A DNA stretch of 20,168 nt, taken from NCBI GenBank assembly GCA_037447605.1, contig CM074820.1:1637798-1657965 (forward strand). The letters run 5' to 3'. The notes beneath the pieces were generated by a model. It saw only the letters and a list, made by a program, of their open reading frames with translations, was not told the origin of the DNA and made no database searches. A program made the position numbers and the translations under genes. Numbering within the stretch: the first letter of the stretch is position 1; every line of letters begins with the position of its first letter. Source of the stretch: Zygnema circumcarinatum (lineage: Eukaryota > Streptophyta > Zygnematophyceae > Zygnematales > Zygnemataceae). This document shows, piece after piece, positions 10,010 to 19,876 of this stretch.

Positions 10010-10640
10010 GTCGGATCCGCGATCTGCGGCGCGATTGAACTGGGTGGGTGGATCCGGAGAGGAATTCTGCCGCCCGGCGAGCGCTAACGGACAAGCGAAT
10101 TTGCAGCCGGCCGGCAACTGTAACTGTCAGCCGTTTGTCGTACGTGAATCACACCGACATTTCTCGTTTGTCAGTTTGGGAAAGGCCGCGATCCGCAGTC
10201 GGCGGCAGGGCGACCTGGCCCTGCAGATACGACAACAGTTATAGCACTGTATGTGATCACACGTGTTAGCCGCCCGGACCCGGCTTTGAATGTCGGTAGA
10301 AGCGAAAATCAATGGCAGAAGGGACGAGCGTTCAGTGATATCCAGGCTGGCACGTTCATTTTTTTGGATTCTCCTGCCGTACACGTACGAATGGAAGACA
10401 TTTTGTCGTTTTGCGAGGAAGTCAACCTCGGATTTTGCGGTCTTAACAGACCCGCATCTGCGGCAGGGAAAGCCGACGGCCGGAAATTTGGGTCGTGGAA
10501 CATCGGACGGTCAGATTTGGCCGATGGTCGCTTTCAGGCGGTCCTGGCACCATCCGATCGTCTGCTTTGGTCGGCACGCACGGGCTTCGGGCAAGCTAAC
10601 GGCTGCCGCGACCGCAGGAATCCACCCCCGACAAGAGAAA
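10010..10640 (+). repeat. Right copy of the diverged inverted-repeat pair
   Basis: Inverted counterpart of 5640-6310. The best-preserved part is 10020-10230 (GATCTGCGGCGCG, GAATTCTGCCG, GCCGGCCGGCA, ACCGACATTTCT, GCAGTCGGCGG, TGGCCCTG) and 10325-10385 (GAGCGTTCAGTGATATCCAG, CCTGCCGTAC). About 3.7 kb of purine- and pyrimidine-rich sequence separates the copies. No transposase is visible between them and no target duplication was found. Confidence 0.6.
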
Positions 10641-10779
10641 GTCAAATCCATTTTTTAGAGGAAAAAAAGATTAGAATGTCAGCATTACTGCAAGGAACAT
10701 GCGCTCTCTAAGATCTGGATTGGATCAAAACTGTTATTACTCTACCTCAACATTGCATATAGAATAACATTTTAACCTG

Positions 10780-11400
10780 CCCGAAATTCGTTCCAGCCTG
10801 CCCGCCAAACGGTTACGCCTCGCGCCGCGTCTCCGCCGCCGCTCGCTTTTGGCCGTCCGCGTCTTCCGCCGCCCTCCCTTCCTGTCCGTACAATATTTCC
10901 GTACATATACTCAATCATTGGAGTGTTCGTACACGCCCCGCGCTTCCCTCAACGGCTGCCCTCTCCGCGCGCCACCTGTCCCATCCAAGGCCCATTCGTA
11001 CGCCCACTCTCCGTCTCCGTGCACCATCTGTCATCATTGCCCCCAGAAACGCCAAAAACCGCATGCGCAAGATCCAAAACATCCCAACCCGCCCGCCCGC
11101 CGCGGTCTCCGCCCCACCGCTGCCTAATTTGTCACGTAGCGCCACGTGGCACCCCTGGAGCCGTCAGGGCCCAGCCCGCCGTGTCTGCGTGCCCGCTTTT
11201 TGTCGCGTAGCGGAAGCCCCACACCTACCGGCCGGCCCGGCGCGTCCGGCCCGTGAGCGGACGCCACGTGGTCCGTACGGTCGGCCGCCGCTGCGCGCCG
11301 CCCGGGCGGGCGCCTCCCTCCTCGCGGCGGCGGAGGGAGGGGGCCGGGTCCCGCTGACGCGCCCCTTTAATTGGGGGGAGGGAGCGGGGCGAAAGGGACA
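10780..11400 (+). promoter_or_regulatory. GC-rich upstream region of the LysM protease gene with two G-boxes
   Basis: GC-rich, CpG-rich sequence ahead of the protease gene. Palindromic or near-palindromic G-boxes lie at 11140-11149 (GCCACGTGGC) and about 11262-11270 (GCCACGTGG), and GTACG words recur. No clear TATA box. The predicted frames on both strands lack domains. Promoter function is inferred from position only. Confidence 0.4.
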
Positions 11401-11729
11401 GACAGCGGGGAGCGGGAGAGAGGGAAAGAGAGAGACAGAGAGAGAGGGTGATATAGATTTGGAGGAATAGGGGGAGAGCAGACGCAGGAGAGGCACTGGG
11501 AGGAGAGAGAGATAGAATACTGGACGAGAGAAGAGGAAGAGGAAATAAAGAGAGAGAGAGAGGTGAGAGAGAGAGTGGGGGGGAGAAAAATTTAGATGCT
11601 AATTAATTAAAGGGGAATCTCAGAATAGAATTAGAAGAAGCTCAGGTTACCGATTAAGTCTGAGAAACCGCCAGCACAGAGTGAGATAGAAAGGGAGAGA
11701 CAGAGACACAGAGAGAGAGAGAGCGAGCC
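11401..11729 (+). other. Purine-rich probable 5' leader of the protease gene
   Basis: GAGAGA-type sequence runs up to the start codon, interrupted by an AT-rich patch at 11590-11635. The start context GCGAGCCATGGCG is a strong eukaryotic initiation context. The transcription start is unknown. Confidence 0.4.
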
Positions 11730-13775
11730 ATGGCGGGGCATACGCAGCTGCATGGAAGCAGAAGGAGAATCGAATCTTTCTCTCTTTGCCACACCCTAAC
11801 CCTCCTCTCCCTCCTCTCCCTCACCTCCTACCTCACGTGTGCGGCAGCCATGGCCGCCAGCTCAAGCCCGACCGCCTTCGAGCTCGTCCTCTCCGTCAGA
11901 GAGAGCCCTCCCTCCCCTCCCACCATCCGCCATTGGACTCAAGTGGAGAAGATTAAGAGAGAGAGAGAGAGGGAGAGGGAGAGGGAGAGGGAGGCTCAAC
12001 AGAAGGACAGCCCCATTCAAGGGGGCACTCCTCTCCCGGACCCCCTGAAGCGCCTACGTGGCCTCCCCTCAGAGGAGCCACGTGGCAGGAGGCGATTGTC
12101 CGGCGAGGGCGGACGGAACTACGGCCTCGTGGCGCCGACTCTGACGGCGGAGCCGAGCAGGGCGAGTGTGAACGCGAGCTACCGCTGGGAGAGCCACGTG
12201 GCGGTGCCGGATTGGGTCGACTGGCGAACCACGGGGGCGAGGACACGTGTACACGACCAGCAGGGGGTGAGTGGAGGGAGGGAGGGAGGGAGGGCGGGAG
12301 AGGGGCTGGGAGGGAGAGGGGCTGGGAGGGAGGGGGGGTGGGAGGGAGAGCGAATGGGAGAGTAGGGGGACGGGAGGGAGAAAAATCCCTAAAACCCTAA
12401 AAACCCTTGCACGCAAGGATGTAGTCCTCTCATTTTCTTACTTTCTCCATCACCAGAACTTCAGAAATTTTAAGAAAAGAAAAAAAAAAATCAAGACCCT
12501 AACCGTTACCGCACTACGCTGTCGTCCCTTTCCCCAAATTCAGTTACTTAACTATACCCCATTTGTAACCAAGCCTTCCAAAGCCTTACAAAGAATGCCT
12601 TTCCCCCTTGTACCCCTTTATTAACCCTTCCGTTCCAACCAACTTTTTCCTTCCCTGCAGTGCAACAGCTGCTGGGTCCTCTCCACTGCTGACGCCATCA
12701 CGATGATGTCACTCATCAACTTCGGCTATGGACTGCAAAGAACCAACGGAACTGTCCCCCCCAACGGAACTGTCCTCAGCAAAACTGTCCCCGGCAACGG
12801 CAACGGGAGCGGGAACGGAAACGGAAACGGAACTGCCAACAGCAGCAAGGAGCCTCAGTTCGGCGGCGAGGGGTGGCTGGACGCGTCCCCGCAGGAGATC
12901 TGCGACTGCGGGCTGAGGGCCTCCTGCTGCGAGGGCGGCTGGCCGGAGGCGGCGCTGGATTACGTGTACACGACGGGGGGGGTGTCCACGTGGCAGGACT
13001 ACCCCTACGTGGCGGCCAACCAGCAGTGCAAGGCCGCCGACATACGACAAACCGAACTCACGGTATGTGGGGTGGGGGCAGTTTTTTTGGGTGGGTTTGA
13101 TTTTTTGAGGAATGAAGTGTTTGGGGGAGGAAGGAGTGAGTGAGGAGGAACATGTGTTCAATTTTTCAGTTGGGTTAACGTTACTATTTTTTGGTGGGGG
13201 AAAAGCAGATTTCGGGGTGGGAGGCGGTGCCGGCCCGGAACGTGCACGCGATGAAGCAGGCGGTCGCCAATGGGCCTGTCATTGCCTTCATGAACGCCGA
13301 CTCCCTTTTGGTGCGTCTCTTTCTCTCACTCTCTCTCTCTCTCTGTCTGTCCCTTTTGGGACCCCCCTGTATCCTCCCTCTCCCACTCCATCTCCCTCCC
13401 ATGGACGCTTGCTGAAATACACCGCGCCCCTACTTTCTGCTTGCAGGATTACTCGGGCGGCTTTTTCGACGGTCCCTGTGGGACCCACCTGAACCACGTG
13501 GTGCTCATAGTGGGGTACGGAGTGTGCCCTGTGAACGGACCGTACTGGATCGTTAAGAACACATGGGGGGCGCACTGGGGCGACGACGGACACATCTACC
13601 TCAAGGCCACTGAGGGGGAGGGGGCCTGCGGCATCACTAGGTGAGTCTGGGGGAGAGGGAGTGAGAGAGAGAGAGAGAGAGGGGAAGAGGGAGAGGGACA
13701 AGGTCGACAAGGTCAAGATGGTGGGAAAGTGGACAAATGAGCGAGATATTGACACGTATCTAACTCTCCCTTCTC

Positions 13776-13817
<42 letters not shown>

Positions 13818-16294
13818 GCAGCATCCAGAGTCTGTTCCCGGTTCGCTACCCTCCGGAGAACCCCTGCAGCGCTCTCCCCAACCCTTGCGGGGCGGGCCAG
13901 TGCTTCCTTCAAACGAGAGAGGACGGGCAGGCGGTCGGCCGCTGCTCCTGCCCTCCCGGCTTCGTGGAAAGCCCCCACACAAACCCTGCCAAGTGCGTGC
14001 GCGCTGAACCCTGCTCGCAAAACCCCAACCCTTGCGGGGCGGGCTCGTGCGGAAACCTCGCCGACGGAAACTACTTCTGCGCCTGCGATGAGGTGAGTTC
14101 GGATGTGGGCCAAGAATTTGGGCTCTAGGGCATGGCATGTCGGTTAGGTCGATGTTGTGATGTTGTTATGGTAGGTGATTTCTTGAAGGGTTTGAATGTC
14201 ATGAAATGTGACTAAATTTTGTGCAATTTTTTTTGGGGTTCAGGGTCACATCATCGGCGCTAGAGCCGACGGAGCGCCAACATGTGTCGGGGGATTTGGT
14301 GACGGAGCGCAGACGTATACAGTCACCCCTGGTGACACGTGTCAGGTGAATACAACAGAGAAAAGGGAAACAGAGTGATGGGGTAATTGAAGAAGGGTCC
14401 TTTTGGCTTCTTTCTAATTTCTCTTGACTTACTAACCCTCTTCCCTCTCGTTCTCTCTTTCTTTCTCTCTCTCTCTCTCTTTGCAGGTGATTGCAGACAA
14501 ATGGGGCACCACAACGGAGCTCTTCCGTGAGCTCAATGATTGGGTCAACTGCTCTAAGCCTCTCCCAATTGGTAAGCTCAAATCAACCTCTCCCTCCTTC
14601 TCTCTCTCCCCACTTCCTGCTTCTTGTTTCCTTTTCATTTCCAGTCAATCCGTATCTTCCAAGCCATAAACCAATCTCTGACTTCTGCCTCTCGCTTTCC
14701 ATGGGACAGGTGTCGCTGTCGTAGTGGCCGATCTCGGAACTGCAACGGCGTGTCGATGGAACTACATAGTTCAAACCAACGACACGTGTTCGAGCATCGC
14801 AACGGAACGGGCCGTGAGCATGGAACAGCTCCTCGCCTCCAACCCCCCCATCAACTGCTCCTCCCCCCTCCTTGCGGGGACCGAGATCTGCCTCGAACCG
14901 GGCGCCCTCTCCGACGAGGAGCCTCCCCAATGCGCCAAACTGCACGCCGTGACAGAGGGTGACACGTGCGACATCGTCAAGGAAAAATTCGGAATATCGC
15001 ACGAAAACTTTCTCAGGTGAATACAACAGAGGCTATGTGAAGGGGGAGATGGGGGGATGATGATGGCATGGCAGGAAGTTTTTTTTGACGCATGACGTCA
15101 TGTTTTTGGTGATGGTTGGCATCGCTGACGGTTGTTTGTCTGGGGCGGTTTTTTGCTGACGTCAGGTTGAATCCCGGCTTGAGCTGCGGCGGGCAGCTTC
15201 CACCCGCACTCAGCGTCTGCACCGGCACGGTGAGCCTCTCTCTCTCTCGATAAACTAGCCAATTAAGCATCTTTACTTTTTTTTTTTAAAACATGTCAAT
15301 TTTCTTTTGATAGAGAAGAACGTGAAATTCAAGAAGCCTCAAATTAACGTTTTTTTCCCCCTTTTTTCCCTTGTTATCGTGTGTTTTTCCAGAGCGCCGG
15401 CGAGCCCCCCTCCTCCAGCCACTGCACGCGGTGGTACCGCGTGAAGCAGGGCGACAAGTGCCCCATGCTCTGGGCCGCCGCCAACGTCACCGTGACAGAG
15501 TTCACCAGGATGAACCCCGGCGTCAGAGTACGCTCGAAAACCCCATATAGCCCCATTCTCAGTTTTTAGTTCCCAGTTGCAGTTCCAGTTCCCGTTTCCA
15601 GGTTGCCAGTTCACGTTCTCACCAATTGCATGTCGCCACGTGTCTGCAGTGCTTCGCTCCCTACTGGCGCGTCGGCCAGATGGTCTGCCTCGCCGACATC
15701 CTCACCGAGCAGCCCATGGGCCCCGAGATTCTGTCGTACACCGTATCTGCCGGAGATACGCTCTACACGATCTCAGATATCATGTCGGATCTCTGCGGAC
15801 CAATCGCATCCCCGAGCGCCCTCTCTCTCCTCAACTCCGTATCCCCAGATTCTCTCCTCTCCCCAGACCGTACGATCAAGATCCCCTGCAACGACGCCCC
15901 CGGCAGATCCTGCGGCTGCAAAGCCGACAAAGCCGTCTTCGGCGACGACGGCGTATGGTACTCCTCCCAATGCGACGCCCAATGCAACTACGCGCTGCCC
16001 ACGTCCACGTCCTCCAACATTTGCAAACTTGCGTGCAAGAAAAGGACGGGCCTAGCGCCCGCCGACACTGTGAACGCGTCCAAGACGCCCAAGTCGTGCA
16101 GCGCGCCGTGCCCGTTCCCTGTATGGGCGCCGTTTCCGTTCCCGGGATGGACGGCGGCGCAGAAGTGCAAGTACTATGTGGAGGCATGCACGGCATGGTG
16201 CTCGGACGCGGCCACAACAATAGGGGGGAACACGTCCACGTGGACCAAGAATGTGAACAACTGCGTGTTCGCGTGCAAGAAGGGGAAGTGCTGA
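11730..16294 (+). CDS. Secreted papain-like cysteine protease with EGF-like, LysM and Kazal-like modules (11 exons, 947 aa)
   Basis: Exons: 11730-12266, 12661-13062, 13209-13310, 13447-13640, 13822-14092, 14244-14345, 14487-14571, 14710-15016, 15166-15229, 15393-15527 and 15650-16294; all introns are GT-AG and phases agree. Residues 19-40 form a hydrophobic signal sequence. The C1 peptidase starts near P160 ([11 protein letters not shown]), with Gln177, catalytic Cys183 (CNSCW), His364 ([10 protein letters not shown]) and Asn385 (YWIVKNTWG) all present. Two six-cysteine EGF-like modules follow (Cys427-470 and 476-516), then five LysM modules near 526-572, 582-626, 642-685, 702-747 and 762-813 (YTVTPGDTC-type openings). 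The tail (821-947) is cysteine-rich. Known: LysM binds chitin or peptidoglycan, and C1 enzymes cut proteins. Inferred: a wall- or matrix-targeted extracellular protease. Odd: no I29/ERFNIN prodomain, an Arg-Glu microsatellite run in the pro-region, and an Asn-Gly-rich insert after the active-site helix. Met41 is an alternative start but would lose the signal sequence. Confidence 0.92.
12386..12408 (+). repeat. CCCTAAA-type telomere-like motif in protease intron 1
   Basis: Three consecutive CCCTAAAA/CCCT units lie in the first intron (12267-12660), after a GGGAGGGAGG purine tract at 12270-12385 and before a normal pyrimidine-rich acceptor at 12660. The same motif type occurs in the sense of the importin's first intron. 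Confidence 0.6.
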
Positions 16295-17530
16295 GAGAGG
16301 GAGAGTGGAGAGTGGAGTGGGAGAGGGAGAGGGAGAGGAGAGGGGTGCGGCAGGAACACGATTCGGGAGATGGTCGTTTTGGAGGGGAAAATGGGGAATT
16401 TGATGTGTTGAGGATGCGGATCGGATCGGATCGGATCAAGTGCGAGATACGGCTGGGAGATCTGCCCTGGATTTGGGGCTGAGATTCTCAAGTGGGATTC
16501 TCATGATCGAGGTCTCAAGAGCCACCAATTATTATTTTTTTGATGGAAAATTCGGCGCATGTATGGGCCAAGAACAGCACCACCACCACCACCACCACCA
16601 CCGCCATCGATCCCAGGACTTGCCACGTGGCGCTATCCAGGCCGTCCAGTCGATGACCTTCCTTCGACAACTTCCGCTATATGCAGTTTTGGCCACAATA
16701 TGTCGAGAGATTATTTCCTCTCGAGTTTATGGTTCGGATCCGACCCGGTCCTCTCTGACGATGGGAGCCATGGCTTGCCACGTGCGAGGATGCAATAACG
16801 AGATATGTGTGCAGGGCCTGCAGGGGGAAGGCTCTGCATGCGCTGATTTTGGCTGATTAAGCTTTAGACTATTAAATTTTTATATAACACTGTACATGAC
16901 TTAGCTGAAATGACAAGCGCGCGCAGCATCGTAGATGAGGTCGAGCATGCATGCGTGGAGGTGTATGATAGCACAAGGATTAGGGTTAGGGGTTAAGGGT
17001 TTTAGGGCTCCCGATTAGTAACTCTTCATTGCTTTAGTTGGCTCTCGCTCGCTCGCACCTCGACCTTTAGAGTGACTATTTGTGCCTGTCTTGAATATGA
17101 GCTGCAAGCGCGCCTATTATTTATAGGCCGCTGCGCTCACTGCACTGTACATGGAGGAAGAAAAATGTATGTAGCATAGGAGCAGGGTCTGCGCAGGACC
17201 AAGCGGATGCAATGCTTATTTATTTACGATTTAATTCTTAAATTTGGTGCCCCTTGGTAGGGCTTTTGAATGAAGAGAACTCTGTCGTTCCCAGACTCTG
17301 CATGTATGCCTAAAATGATTATGCTTATTTTAAGGTGGTTTGTGATTACTCGTTTCTTGACTCTCCGGTAACAAATTAGGGCTATGTTTGCTTTTGCAGC
17401 AGGGTCGTAGGTTGAGACTTAGCATCGTCTTGTTGTTTTATTCCTGCAGATGTGTGACTACCTGGTAATGGGGACACTTAGGGAGGTGTTGCAGTTATGA
17501 GGATATGCTGGCCATACAAAGGGCGATGAT
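16295..17530 (+). other. 3' flank of the protease gene; no further gene recognised
   Basis: Starts with GAGAGG low-complexity sequence, then a GGATC tandem run (about 16418-16438) and a CAC trinucleotide run (16578-16602) that makes a His run in one frame. G-boxes lie near 16621-16630 and 16779-16785. A short TTAGGG-like patch lies at 16978-17007. Poly(A) signals are not certain; an ATTAAA near 16873 is one candidate. A 138-codon frame (16440-16856) is taken as 3' untranslated or intergenic sequence. Confidence 0.45.
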
Positions 17531-17559
17531 TACATGCAGAGAAAAACAAAAAAAGGAGT

Positions 17560-17790
17560 GGGCCCTGCGGAGGAAGGAAAACAAGTGCGAGAAATTGAGA
17601 ATGAGGGGCGAGTAAGGGAGCGGAGGGAGAGGGGGAGGAGGGAGGGGGAGGGAGGAGATGGAGAGGGAGTTGGGAAGGGCGAGGTGCGGTGTGATGGAGT
17701 AGGATGGAGAGAATCAGAGGGCAAGTAAAGATGAATGCAGATGGTAGAATAAGTAGGTGGTGGAAAGAGGGAGGGAGAAGGTTAGGAAGT
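17560..17790 (+). repeat. GA/GGGA purine-rich block
   Basis: GGAGGGAGAGGGGGAGG-type sequence upstream of the 5S gene. Frames on both strands are repeat translations. Confidence 0.6.
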
Positions 17791-17807
17791 TAACAGAACA
17801 AAACAAA

Positions 17808-17815
17808 TATAAATA
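17808..17815 (+). promoter_or_regulatory. TATA-like element upstream of 5S rRNA
   Basis: TATAAATA lies 25 to 32 bases before the inferred 5S start. Plant 5S genes characteristically carry a TATA-like box near -28, so this position supports an expressed RNA polymerase III unit rather than a pseudogene. Confidence 0.65.
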
Positions 17816-17839
17816 TTAACCGAGTGATTGGCTTGACGT

Positions 17840-17956
17840 GGTGCGATCATACCTAGGCTACTACGCCGGATCCCATCACGACTCCGCAGCTAAGCGCCTG
17901 TGGGCCGGAATAGTATTGGGATGGGAAACCTCGCAGGAAGTCCCGGTGTCGAACCT
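17840..17956 (+). rRNA. 5S ribosomal RNA
   Basis: About 117 bases, matching the usual 5S length near 119. Diagnostic words are GCGATCATACC at the 5' side, CCGGATCCCATCA, CTCCG-AGCTAAGCG (polymerase III A-box region), GGGATGGGAAACCTC and GGAAGTCCC (C-box region). Compared with land-plant 5S as I recall it, helix II has changed on both sides (AGGC with GCCT in place of GCAC with GTGC) and the stem near the 3' half pairs CCGG with CCGG, so pairing is kept by compensatory change. Helix I pairs GGTGCG with CGAACC with one G-A mismatch; the exact ends may shift by 2 bases. It is a single copy in this window rather than a tandem array. Confidence 0.9.
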
Positions 17957-17961
17957 TTAAC

Positions 17962-17966
17962 TTTTT
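17962..17966 (+). terminator. RNA polymerase III T-run after 5S rRNA
   Basis: Five T residues start 6 bases after the inferred 3' end, with further T4 runs shortly after. This is the expected polymerase III termination signal. Confidence 0.7.
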
Positions 17967-18286
17967 GTCGTTTTGTGTTTTCGTTGTTCCCTCGATTTCG
18001 GATGCACCAAAAGTTACGCAAAATCCGTGAAGCAAATTTTTTGGCGGGCGGCAGACACGGGCAGGGCGAACACTTGACTTTGTCCACGTGGCGAGCGCTG
18101 ATTGGAGTTGAGGAATATGCGGAATCCGACGTGGCGTTTTTTTTTTTTTTTTTTTTTGCTGAGCAACTTTCGCATGAGAACCATGCGAAATGTTGAACAA
18201 CCAACCCACGCTAGCCTCCTTGGGGCCCGCCCGCCCAGGCAGGCCGAAGCGTGGACCCAACCTTTGTACTCTCTGGGTTTTTGATT
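17967..18286. other. Spacer with a 21-base poly-T run
   Basis: No gene recognised. A pure T run occupies 18137-18157, and CACGTGG lies at about 18083-18089. The T run could be the reverse-strand poly(A) of an old retroposed transcript, but no flanking target duplication was found. Confidence 0.4.
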
Positions 18287-18431
18287 GGGAAATGCTACTT
18301 ACACACCTTTTTAGTCTAAATGCACACCTTTTTTCGCCGGTCAGATTTTATTTTAGTGTTTTTATGGTATAAGGGTTTTTTTTTAAAGTGGTGTGTATCT
18401 TGTCTGAAAAGGTGTGTAAATAGTGATTCCC
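18287..18431. mobile_element. Small MITE-like inverted-repeat element (about 145 bp)
   Basis: The left end GGGAAATGCTACTTACACACC (18287-18307) and the reverse complement of 18411-18431 match at 17 of 21 positions. A second inner pair of CACACC/GGTGTG words (18323-18329 and 18390-18395) is also inverted. TGATT occurs near both sides but not directly abutting both ends, so the target duplication is uncertain. The ACACCTTTTT words resemble those inside the foldback element at 4270-5163, perhaps by chance. Confidence 0.6.
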
Positions 18432-18904
18432 TCCTGATTTTCGCCCAACAGCGCGCGGATCAGCAAGGTTTATAGGGTGCTACATTTCGAGTCCCCATGA
18501 CTAAACATTGTACTTTTGGTTATTCATTAGTCACCGCTGACTAGTCAATGATCCTGGCCAAACTCGCACGTGTGAGAAGCCGTGCGCTCGGATGCCACGT
18601 GGCGCCCACGGATTGCCCACTGACTCGACTTAAACTCGAACCTGACCAGAACTGTAAGCGAAAACGCTCGAAATGTGGCTAAAGCTTGTCACGTGTTCCT
18701 CACCCTAAAACCCTAAACCCCCCCCCCCCTCCTATTGAAAAATCGTTCTCGTATGTCAAAAGCGTTTCTGGGGGGGCCCAGCCCCCCCTCAGGTCTTGAA
18801 AAGCTGTTCGGATCTAAAAGTTGAATAGCATAAATACACACACTCGAATTTCAGACATTTTTTCGGACATTTCCCCCCTTCACTAAGATCATGAACCCGC
18901 CCCC
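18432..18904. other. Intergenic stretch with a telomere-like box and poly-C
   Basis: Contains CCCTAAAACCCTAAACCC at 18703-18720 followed by a C run, G-boxes near 18568, 18596 and 18691, and a G7/C7 hairpin at about 18770-18788. A TTCGAGTCCCC word near 18487 looks like a tRNA B-box, but no cloverleaf can be formed. No gene recognised. Confidence 0.4.
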
Positions 18905-18946
18905 GGGACGCACATGCATGCATCACATCACATGCATGTGCGTCCC
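18905..18946. repeat. Perfect 16-bp inverted repeat
   Basis: GGGACGCACATGCATG at 18905-18920 pairs without mismatch with 18931-18946 across a 10-base loop. The arms include nested CATGCATG palindromes (RY-type motifs). Another GCATGCATGC palindrome follows at about 18970-18980. The function is unknown. Confidence 0.85.
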
Positions 18947-19876
18947 TGAAATGGTCAACGCGCGGTCAACGCATGCATGCGTTCGTATACAAACCTGGTT
19001 TCTTGAAATCTTTTCATGCACCGTAAAGGACAGTGCTTCTCCCATGGCGGCGGATCTCCCCCCATGCGATGTTGATGCATGGCCATAGCTCCACATCACA
19101 TGATGCCCAACACATCAGCTCCGCCACAAGAGAGCGACCTTTTGTTAATAGACGGTTCGTGCAAACAACCCTTAGTTGATTTCTATACAATTATTCACGC
19201 ACCAAGGCGGTTAACAAAAGTCAGCACTGCTCTATTATGTCCTATACATTTTCTCCCAGCTATATATCAACACCGTACGTCGCATAATGGTAGAATCGTG
19301 CCACTATTTCTCACAATAAGAGCTCCCTCTTGAGAGGGTTTGTTCTAAAAAAAATAAGCTAAGCTGCCTCTATTTTACTTCTTTGAAACAATTTCCATGT
19401 CTCTGTGGTCAGCTGCGCCCTGACAAACAGTCACCTGACAATAGCTTCCGTTACCGTGACGTTATGTCACGCCGCTACAGCCCTTCGTTATCGGCGAGTA
19501 ACGTTTCTATGGCGAGTTTGGACTTTATTGTCAGAAGGCCAATTGTCAAAGCACAGGTGAAACCACTTAGAGAGACATGGAACTGCTACAACCCACGGAA
19601 TTCAGTAAACTAAATGCAGCTAGCTGGTCGATTTGAATTAAATTAACTTAAAAATGCTTGCGAATCTGAACCACCGGTCGATCTTGTTCTTCTTATTGTT
19701 GTACCCACCCCAAAGTACGCCCCAATTTCGCAGTTGTAACCCAAGAAAGGCCGCGATTTCGAGCGATTTCTGTCGATCTTCAGCATGCGAAAGTTTTCGC
19801 CTGAACAACCACCTCGACATTCTTATGAAACTTGAAAGTGGGTAAAGTTGAGGGGGAGGCTCATGGCGAGGCTCGC
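18947..19876. other. Unannotated region, including the 3' flank of the right-edge gene
   Basis: Frames at 19079-19333 and 19383-19613 (84 and 76 codons, plus strand) have ordinary composition but no domain I recognise. The part nearest 19876 should include the 3' untranslated region of the minus-strand gene ending there. No RNA gene or repeat boundary is seen. Confidence 0.4.

Noticed and set aside
16440-16856. 138-codon plus-strand frame with a poly-His run
   Set aside because: Lies in the 3' flank of the protease gene; the His run comes from a CAC microsatellite and no domain is present.
17840-18157. 5S-derived SINE (5S head followed by a homopolymer tail)
   Set aside because: The tail on the same strand is poly-T rather than poly-A, no target duplication is seen, and the 5S has its own TATA and terminator.
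18440-18510. tRNA-like B-box word TTCGAGTCCCC
   Set aside because: No matching T-stem, anticodon arm or acceptor stem could be drawn around it.
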